Under the pieces are notes generated by a model. It ran no database searches. It saw nothing but the letters and a program-made list of their open reading frames with translations, and was not told the origin of the DNA. The translations under genes and the position numbers were made by a program. This document shows, one piece after another, positions 52,753 to 62,900 of a stretch of 64,000 bases of DNA; position 1 is the stretch's first letter, and each line of letters starts with the position of its first letter. Origin of the DNA: RGIG4079 sp045576735 (lineage in GTDB: Bacteria > Bacteroidota > Bacteroidia > Bacteroidales > Muribaculaceae); assembly GCA_045576735.1 (NCBI GenBank), contig JAZNGZ010000056.1:1-64000 (forward strand), in the 5' to 3' direction.

Positions 52753-53952
52753 ATGCCGACAAAAGAAGAGAAGAAAAGAAAAGGGTTGGTGGAAGAGATG
52801 TCAGAAGTAGAGTTAAATGAATACTCGTCGGCAGATGATAAGTTAAATGCCGGGGTTACTACTTCTCCATCCCCTAAGCCTACGAATATACAAGTTAGCA
52901 AAGAGCCGGCAAAGGCAGCGGATGAAGGTTGGCAGACTATGATTCCACGCAATGGAGAGCCGGCACCAACATGGTGGGACACCGGCAAACATGGGGTGTG
53001 GGATCCAGACCCGAGGACGCTTGATGAGAATGTTACCGGGCGATACAAACTGATAAGAGATAATTGGCAGCAATCGCATAATAGTGCACCTTCGGGAGGC
53101 GCAGTGAAAGCTACAACAGTAGACTTGTCAAACGACCCGATAGCTCAACGCATATCCAATAGACAAGCCCAGAGCGAGGTTTCGCAGTTGGGCACCTCGG
53201 GGGCTCCGGAGATGCCCGATTATGATGCGATAACCAAAAGCTACGAAGCCAAGGCTGAGGCAGAGCGCAAGGCTGACGCCAAGAGGCAAAAGCGCAGAGC
53301 CTTATTTTCGGCGATTGGAGATGGGGTGTCGTCGCTTGCCAACATATATTATGCGACTAAGGGCGCTCCCGATATGCTTAAGGGGACAACCTCGTTGAGT
53401 GCGAAGAATCAAGAGCGCTGGGATAAGTATGTCAAGGGGAGAGATGCAAGGCTTGCAGAATATAAAAAAGCGGCCTTAGATAAAGCCGGCAAAGATTACG
53501 AGCATCAATACACAAGATGGCGAGATGAGGTTAAGGATATTCAGGAAGCGCAAAAGCAAGAGCTTGATAGGATTGAGTCCGAGCATAAGATGAATATTGC
53601 CGACATAAAGGCGAGACGAGATAATGCGTTGGCCGATGTCAAAATCAAATTAATGACCGAAAAAGCCGAAAACGCAAAGTGGGACGCCGAGATAGCTGAG
53701 GTCGAAGCTAAATATGCGGAAGAATTAAAACAAGAGCAGATTGCCAACTTGAAAAAGAGGACATCGGTATTGGGGCAACCGAAGACAGTTATCCGCAAAG
53801 GTGGAAGCGGTGGTAAAAAAGGAGGCAGTGGTAAGAGTACTAATCAGGGATACACTACGACAGAATATGATGAGAATGGCAATGTCGTCAAAACGACAGT
53901 TCGCACGCCCGGGAATACAATAAAAAAGAAAAAAAAGAACCCAATGGATTAA
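52753..53952 (+). CDS. Coiled-coil virion-type protein
   Basis: This 399-residue protein begins MPTKEEKKRKGLVEEMSEVE; the ATG at 52753 is 5 bases after the previous stop. A low-complexity N-terminal third is followed by a coiled coil (about 215-330, with QEAQKQELDRIESEHKMNI). A Gly/Ser/Lys-rich tail ends the protein. An internal TTSPSPKPT segment looks like a worn B module. It is probably a second ejection protein. Confidence 0.55.
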   Translation: MPTKEEKKRKGLVEEMSEVELNEYSSADDKLNAGVTTSPSPKPTNIQVSKEPAKAADEGWQTMIPRNGEPAPTWWDTGKHGVWDPDPRTLDENVTGRYKLIRDNWQQSHNSAPSGGAVKATTVDLSNDPIAQRISNRQAQSEVSQLGTSGAPEMPDYDAITKSYEAKAEAERKADAKRQKRRALFSAIGDGVSSLANIYYATKGAPDMLKGTTSLSAKNQERWDKYVKGRDARLAEYKKAALDKAGKDYEHQYTRWRDEVKDIQEAQKQELDRIESEHKMNIADIKARRDNALADVKIKLMTEKAENAKWDAEIAEVEAKYAEELKQEQIANLKKRTSVLGQPKTVIRKGGSGGKKGGSGKSTNQGYTTTEYDENGNVVKTTVRTPGNTIKKKKKNPMD

Positions 53953-53958
53953 TAAGAC

Positions 53959-56900
53959 ATGAGCGACAACAAAAGAAAATTATATAATGCATTATCTCAA
54001 GACTACGATTTGGGTAGTTATGAGAAATTCGTCAATGATATTGCCGATGAGGGCAAGCGTAAAAAACTATATGAGGCAACGAAAGAAGAATATGACTATG
54101 GGGATTATGATAAATTCTCATCGCAGTTAGGTTATCCGAATTCGGCATCACCTCAAGTTGCCACCACACCGACGAACAAGTCGGAAACACCGACAACTTC
54201 GGTAGCGTCAACGGTGCAAGAGGCATCGCCAAGCGCAGAGGCGACAACGCAGCCGACGAATGTGGTAGAGGCGGCAAAAGTATCTAATGCCACTAATACG
54301 CAGCCGACGAAAGTGTATAAGCCGGTGGATTATCCATGGGATGATGAGCAACCAACGAATGATGGAGTATTTTATCGTGCGTCACCACAAGTACAAGCGC
54401 AAGTGCAGTCGCAACAGTCGCAACAAACGCAATCAAAAGTCGCACCACCGCCCCAAGGAACTACTCCGGTAGCTCAAGCGCCAACTACAGGGGAAAAATC
54501 CTCAGAGGGGGAAACGCAAAACGATGAGTTTGAGAAATCATTGGAGCAACTAAGGTCGCAGTTTGGTGAGAGTAGTTCGGACGGCTCTTGGGAATATCAC
54601 AAAAGTTGGGATGAGATACGCAGGGGAGCATATGTAAAGAAAGTGGACGAGATGCTCCAAAGTATATTCGACAGTGACATGCCGATAGATGACGCTGACC
54701 TTGTTTCGTTGGTCTCAATGCGTAATGGGGAAAATTCTAGTCAGTCGATAGCTGCATTTAACAAGTATGCAACCCCAGAGCAAAAGGAGCGATTCCAAGC
54801 GTTGGAGAAGTGGCGAGAGCAAGATGCATTGACAGAGAAAAAGATAAACGCAGTAATCGACCAAAACCCAAAACTATTTCTATTATTAAAACCTAAAGGG
54901 TGGGATATAGATGCGGTAAAAAGATATATCGCAGACCAGTTTGTATATGGGGAATATAATAACGAATTATTGTGGTATGCCGGCGAGGGGAGTGAGATTC
55001 CTAATCAAGAGCAGTTGGCCAAATATATAATCTCTCAAGAATTAGAAATAGCGAGCCGTTATGGTAAGGCGGCACATAAGGCATTTATGGATAATAGCTT
55101 TGACTCGGAGGCGACTCAACAATTATTTAATGCAGCCTTGTGGGCGGAGAAGAATTGGGGTTATGCGACAAAGGTCAACTTCCCGGAGCCATTCAGACGA
55201 ATGTATGAGACGTATGTGGGCGATGCAGCCGAAAGAGGGGAGCTTGGCACGGAAGAGTTCGAGGCGCGAGTTAATGATGCTTTTGCCAAGTTGAATACAT
55301 ATATGGGCATCATGGAGGCGATGTCGGCAGAGGAGCGGGAAAAATATCTCCCCGAAAATTGGGTTGAAGAAATATTCACGCCATATAGCGCTTATCGTCC
55401 ATCGGAGATAAAGGCTGTAGAATATGTAACGAATAGAGATTTATTGTCACATCTTGATGAATCCTTGCGAGAGGCAAATGGGGTATATAATGATTATGTC
55501 TCAGATTTTGTTAACCAAAAGACGGGAGATAGGTCGTTCGGAGAGCGGCTTATTGATGCGGCAACAAGTTCTGCCGGAGCTGTGAGTCCTACGGATATAC
55601 AAGCGAGCATAAAGGGCGCTAACTCTGCGTATGGTCAAGTTCCATTGCAACAATTGGTCGTTAATGTTGATGAACTCGACCATCGAGGGCAAAATGCTTA
55701 CTACGCCAAAAAGATGTTAGAAGAGGTTGAAGAACTAAGGAATAATGGCAATCCAAGTAGTGTAATCGAGGGACTTTATAATGGCTTTAAAGCAGGCTTC
55801 TTCAATGAGTCGACATGGGATTTTGGTGGCGATGATTTAGCTCGAGCTCGAGCAATCAAACGAACCGTTGAAAAGGTTGATAGAGGAGAAGAATTGACCA
55901 GAGAGGAAGATATGCTTATGGAGGCATTGGCAATGTCGATGGCCGCAAGGATGTTGTTAGATACAAGCATATCATACGACGTGGGTAATGGAGTAGGGAT
56001 TAGTATTCCCTATCTGATAGAGATGGCTTTCCCGATTAAAGGTGGACGAGCTGTAGCAAGAGGGTTTTACAAATGGGCGATTAAAAGATATGGCAAGGGC
56101 GTGCTTAGAAGTATTCCCGGGAAGATGGTTGGGGGCGCTGTACACTTATTAGGCACTGGGGTTGATGCTGCCGCAAGGACAGCATTGGTAGGTACTTCTA
56201 AGGTTGCCGCCGGGGCAACGGAGCGAATGACCAAAGACTATGAGTTGGGGGAAGGCGAGAATGGTGAGCCTACTGTAGAGATAACCGGGCCCGGATTGGG
56301 TGCCGGACAAGCAATTGGAGAGGCATTCTATGACCAAGCCAAAACCTATTGGGTGGAAGGAGCCGGAGGAGAGTTAATAAGCAGGATATTTAATCCGGTG
56401 GCAAGAGGGACGAAAGCTCTTGGCAAAAAAATGGGGATAGATTTTGGGAGTGCTAATACAGCCTGGAGCACATTTGTTAAGCGGACCGGGTGGCATGGGA
56501 CACCGGTGGAGTATGCTGAAGAGGTGTTGGATCAAATATTATCGACACCGGTAACAGAGCTAACCCTTGATAGCAATGAGCAGACCGGCATCTTTACGGT
56601 AAAGAATCAAGTGACAACCGCATTGACATGCATGGTGCTTGGGTCGGTATTGAATGCTCCTAACGCAGTAGCGTATAAGAGTGAGTCTAAGCGCACGGAG
56701 TTGATGCGAGAGAATTGGAGCAAGCAAGGCGAGGTGCTATTTGGCAATAATTGGGGCGATATACGAGCCAAGATTGATGGAGCGACCATGAATGACTTAT
56801 CTACCATCGTGACAGAGATAATTGCCGATCCCAAATATTCAGCCAATCAGAAGAAGGTAGTGTTGCGTTATGCCGGAGCGATGGCTCAAGACCAAGCATT

Positions 56901-59900
56901 GTTGAGTGCCGAGGAGCAACGAGAGATGGATTACCAAGGTGAGCGAGTGATAGATGCACAAGGGTGGGTTGACGAAGGTTATAACGAAGGTTATGATGCG
57001 ACAAGCGCCGAGAGCCGTAGGGCAGTAGCCGAGCAAGACCAAGATGCACGCAAAGCGGTGATTGACTTGTTGGGGTTGCCCGAAGATGCAAAAGTAGCGG
57101 AGGTGATTCAACAACGATATGACAGCAAGAATTTACGCACAATCAGCACTAAGATTATAGATGACTCCGATTTAAATAGAGAGCAAAAGGATATAATGCT
57201 CGATTATGTTGCATCGCAAAAGCGCATACAAGGAATGCAAAAGCGTCACGCCGATGAGGTGGAGATGGCTGTAGATTATTTTGGTGCGGTGGTAGACGGT
57301 AATAGCAACAAGCAGACCAGTCAGTTGGTTATAGGCACGCTTAAGGACGGTGAGCGAGAGGTGTATATAGTCGATGGCGAGGTGATGTTGCTCGAAGATG
57401 GTACGATAGATGTGGCAAATTCGACTGAGAGTTTGTTTGTCAGAGATGTAGACACCGGAGAGACAGAATCTATCTCGGCAGGGGAATTGATGGGTATTGA
57501 GGTACAAGACCCGGCAGAGGTCAAGGCACAAATAGCCGAGGATATTAAGACCCGAATGCAACAAGAGTATGATGCATCGTTTGACACTGAAAGCACAGGA
57601 GGAGTTGGAGCACAAGCACCGGTAGGAACCGGGTTTGAATCTTCCCCAATGGAAGGAGAAGATAATGCGGATGATGGGAAAGGCGAAGCAATAGATGAGA
57701 CAGCAGATGCAGCAGAAACACCTATGTATAGACAAGGTGATGAGGTGCGCGTTGTAGATAGTGCAGGGAATGAGTTGACCGGGGTTGTACTAGAGGAGGA
57801 GAATGTTGATGGAGAAGTTCTTATCGAGGTGGGGGGCAGAGTTCTACCTATACGAAGAGATGCTCTTGATGCGATGAATTCTCAGCCAGAAGCGGGCTCG
57901 TCGGCAGAGGTTGACAGTCAAGAGGGCGATGGCGATACAGAAGCAGAGACCGAGAGCCAAGAGATTGACGACATTGAGGAAGGAGAGACTTTAGGTGATG
58001 TCTTTAAAACATTCACTACCAAAAAAGGAGAAGTTGTAGAGCAACGCACAAAAACCAAAGTGCGAGGTGGAATAAGGTACACAACCATACATAGCACAAG
58101 AAATGGGAATGAGGTAACGGTAGGAAATAGTTATTTCCCTATGCCTGATGGGTTAGAAGCAATATATATACCGGAGGGAGTAGAGGTCCTTGGGGTTAAA
58201 GAGTTGCGAGAAGATGTAAACAGTGGAGCCAAGAGTGGGACAATTGTTGTTAGGTTAGAGGATGGTGGATTGGAAACAATGGAGTCGCCCCTTATAATGA
58301 AGCAACAAGAGGAAGGAGAAGAAGCTACCGATGAGACGGATAATATTGGTGGAGTAGATGCAGAATATAGTCAAAACGAAGAAGATGAGACCAGCGATGG
58401 CGAAAGTGTATTGGACGGCGAGACCGGAGAAGATAGCCAAGAGGACGATGATAATTCACAACAGGAGGGAGATTCCGAGGGGGCGAAAGACACCGGCACC
58501 GAAGATATATTAGGAGGAGAGGGAGATGTGGAAGGGAATTTAAGCGAAGACGAAGCGTCTATTCCGGTAGATGAGAAAGGTGAGCCGATGTATGAGAGTG
58601 CACCGGTGGAGGCTACTATTGCGGATATATATAATGACCCCGACCTCGATGAGGAGGAGGCTGATGCTTTTGTGCAGGCTAAGATAGATGGGGCGACCAA
58701 GCGTATTGCCGACCTTGAGGGACGCAAACCACAAATGGGTGAGAGTAAGGTTGCATTCAAGGAGGAAAAGGCGAAGTGGCGTGAGCAGTTGGAAGCAGAA
58801 CAAGCGTCGTTGGCATATTGGCAAGGAGTGCAAGAGGCGCGAGCGAAAGAATCTACCACCTCCCCCTTACAGGGTACTCCTTCTATTTCGCAGAGCGAAA
58901 CAAGAGGAGAGTTAGATACCAATGGTGAAATGGGAGAGATAGGAGAAATGTCTGCTGAGGCTGAAGGTGATGATGTGAGTGAACGAGACTCTAAGGTCGA
59001 TAAGGACACTAATGTCACTGAGGAGGGCAGTGTCACAGAAGGGACAGTTGAGGAGGAAACTCCTATTGTAGAGGAACAAACACAAGAGGAGACAGGGGAA
59101 CTGACCACCTCTCCCTTACAGGATTCTGCTCAGTCGCAAGCGAGTGGAGGGTTAAGTGAGGACTTAACTGAAATAGTCGGTGAAACTGACCAGTTGCTTG
59201 CAGAGCGTAAGCGAGTGATGGAGGCGTGGATCCAGGCCGAGGAGGGCGCTGATAAAGATGCGAAGTGGGGCGATTATTCACAAGCCATTGACGCATTGGA
59301 ATCCTATGCGATGGGGTTGAGTGATGAGCAGTTGGCGGCATTGCAAACGCATTATGGCAAAGGAGAAGTGAGGGAAATAGACGATGAGATTAGTCGTCGA
59401 GATGAAATCAAAGTAAAGAATGCCCAATATGACGAGTTGTTGTCGAAACAATATCCGATAGAGCGTAAGGGGAGAAAGGGGACAGGGAAACTCGAAGATG
59501 CGTTGAGTAAAGATGTGACACGACCGGTGATGACGGGAGTGTATCATGATGAAGATGGTTATGCTGTGGCTACTGATGCGAAGGTGTTGGTTGCAGATAA
59601 AAGGGAGTATAACGGACGCAAGAAGGGCAAGATAATAGGCAAAGATGGTAAGGAGATACCGGGCAATTATCCAAAATGGAAACTTGCAATCCCGGTAGAA
59701 ACGGAAGCGTTGCCAATAGATTTGCAAGATTTGTCGGGCTTTATCGGAGGAGTAAAGGCTAAGTTAAAGGAGAACGGCATCAAGCCAAAGGACTATGGCA
59801 AGGCAGTGGTAATGATAAAGACCGGAAGCGGAACGATAGTCTATTATCCTGTTGATGCATTAGAAACATGGCTCAATGGCGCTATGCGATTGGGTGCAAC

Positions 59901-62900
59901 CGGAAGTGATGTCGGAGTATCTGAAAGGAATGGATTTATTGTAGCCAAGACCAAGAATGGAGTTGCCATGTTGGCATCGAAAGGGGGATTGGCATATAAT
60001 GATACCGGCATTGTCTATGAGGTGAATCCTTCACCATCGACCCCTCAGTCGCGGAGCGACAGCTCCCCTAATGGCAGGGGAGCACTTGAGAAGCAAGTGG
60101 GTGGTGGCGTAATGGAAAATGCGACCGAAGCACAGCGATTGGCTACTGAAGCGGTGATAACTTCTCTTGAGGCGAGTGGCATTGAGGTTGTTGAAGCGAG
60201 TGATGCCATGGCGGAGGCTGTGATGGGAATGGGAGGAGTGGAGATGAGTGCGAAGAAAAAAAGAGCACTCGAGACCGCGTCCGTTCAAGAAGAACATCAA
60301 CCAACTGTCGTCTCAAGTGCTGATGGTGCAAAGGTACTAAATAATCTTGATAATGTTGCAACCGAATACGAAGAAAAATCGAATCAATCTAAAACATTCC
60401 TTGGCGATGTAGCCAAAGCACTTGGAGCAGAACGCAAGGGAAGTGGAAGCCAATATGTAACTTTTGAGACAAAGAATGGCAAGGTTGTTACAATCCGATT
60501 AAGCAATCATAATGCAACTGTTTCCAATTTTGACAATAATGGAGAAGCCGATGGGATAAGTATTGTTGTTTCGGCAAAGGGCAACAACGGCATGACAAAC
60601 GATGGTGATGCTCATGTAGTGGAGCATTACTATGATGCCATCAAATTGCGTAGAGCAGAGGGCAAGCCATTGGCTGATATTGTGCGCTCGATAAAGCAAG
60701 CGTTGTATAGTGGTGAGTTTACCGACACTACCGGTCTTGCAGAGCGTCAAGAAGTGAATTTGAATGAAATAGAACCACAAATTGTTTACCATGGCAGTGG
60801 TGCGAAGTTTGATGCATTTGACCACAGCCACATGAGCGAGGGTGAAGGAGCGCAAGCCTATGGCTGGGGAACTTATGTGACCGAGGTAGAAGGTATCGGT
60901 AAACAGTATGCAAACACAATGCGAGATAAAGCAATAACGGATAAGCACAGGGAAAATGCAATTATAAATAATCTTGCTCGGCAAGTATTAGTTTCAAATA
61001 ATGGCAATAAGGCAGAAACTCTTGATTATCTTCGAGGTTTGCTTAACGAATCCTGGAGTGATAAAAAACGTGTTAGAGCACAAATAAAGATAATCGAAAC
61101 AGGAAAATTCTTGCCCGAAACTAAAGTTAAGGCACAGCTTTACACTGTAGAAATCCCTGAGGACAATGGGAGCAATTATCTGTATCATGATAAGGTGACG
61201 GCAAATAATGTCATTGCCGACGTGAAACGACGATTGTATGATATACTTTCACAAGGTCAATACAAGGGTGCAGAACGAGAGTTGCGCGAAGAACTCGATG
61301 AAGTGTTTGTTTCAGGATTAGAGGGAGATGTGTTGTATAACAATGTATCGGCTTATCTTGGTGGTGATAAGCAAGCGAGTCAGCTCTTTAACGAAATGGG
61401 CTTTGTGGGAATTAAATACCCGGCACAATACACTACAGGTGGCAGAGCGGATGGGGCAAGCAATTATGTAATCTTCAATGAGGCTGATGCCAAGATTACC
61501 AGCAGGGTGGAATTTTTGAAGACTCCGCAGGGAGTGGTATATGGATGGACTGATGGGAAGAAGGTTTACTTGACTAAGGAGGGGATGAATCCTGAGACTC
61601 CTATCCATGAATATACTCACCTATGGGCGAGAGCGATGATGCAGGGTAATGCCGAGGGTTGGCAGAGTGTTAAGGATTTGCTTCGTGGCACGCCTATATG
61701 GAATGAGGTGATGAGTGATGCCAACTATGCGGATATTCATGGCGATGAAGATGCAGTTGCGAGTGAGTGTTTGGCTCGCTTGAGTGGCAAGGAGAATGCC
61801 AAGCGCATGGAGGCAGAGGCTCGCAAGATGATTGATGAGGCAAAAGGAGTGTTTGCCAAGGCTGATGCCGTGACGCTTGTGGAGCGCATGAAAAAGGCTT
61901 TGCAAGAGTTTTGGAATTGGGTAGGGAAGAACCTATTTGACATCAAGAGCTTCGGCAGTATCGAGGAGGTGACGGATAGAGTGCTCTATGATTTAATTCA
62001 TAATTCACAATTCATAATTCATAATTCGGAGTTGCCGGGGATTGATAAGCAGATTATCGGAGAGAGGGGAGCGAGTGCTCTTGATAAAGCAGATGAAGCG
62101 ACCCATAGAATGGATAATCTTGGGGTGGCACGAGAAATGGAGGACGATGGCTTGTTGTTTAGAGATGGCGATGTGACCACCTCCCCACTTGGTTCAGGAG
62201 GAGAGTTGGGGACTACTGCCGAGGCATCTACAGTAGGCTATAGTGATGCTGAGGTGAGTATGGCTAATGACCCTATAGCGAAGGTGATGGGCAAGAGTCA
62301 ACGCAGCAAGAAGCAACAGGCGAAGTTTGCCGAGCGTGTACGCAAGGCGATGCGAAACCGAGTTGCGGAGCTTGCGGAGAAGATGCATCTTGATAATGTG
62401 GAGGTAGTGGAGAGTTCACAATCTACCCCCTCCCCGCAGGGCGGTACTCCCCCTAAACAGGGTTCAGGGGGAGAGTTGAACGCCTCTAATGGTGGTGTGA
62501 TGAGTGCGCGAAAGGCGAGGGCAAAGGGTTGGTTTGATATGAAGACCGGACGTATTGTTATCAATATATCGAATCATTTGTCGGTTGCAGATGTTGAACG
62601 TACGCTATTGCATGAGGCTGTGGCTCACTATGGGTTAAGACAGTTGTTTGGGAAGCAGTTTGACACGTTTTTGGATAATGTTTATCGGTCTGCCGAAGCG
62701 GATATTAGAGCGCAGATAGTTGAGCTTGCGAAGAAACATGGTTGGGACTTTAGGACGGCGACCGAGGAGTATTTGGCAGGATTGGCAGAGGACACCAATT
62801 TTGAGGCATTGGAGCATAATTGGAGTTGGTGGCAACAAATCAAGCAATTCTTTATGGATATGCTTGAGAGTATCGGTTGGAGGTATCAAGGCCCCGAGTT

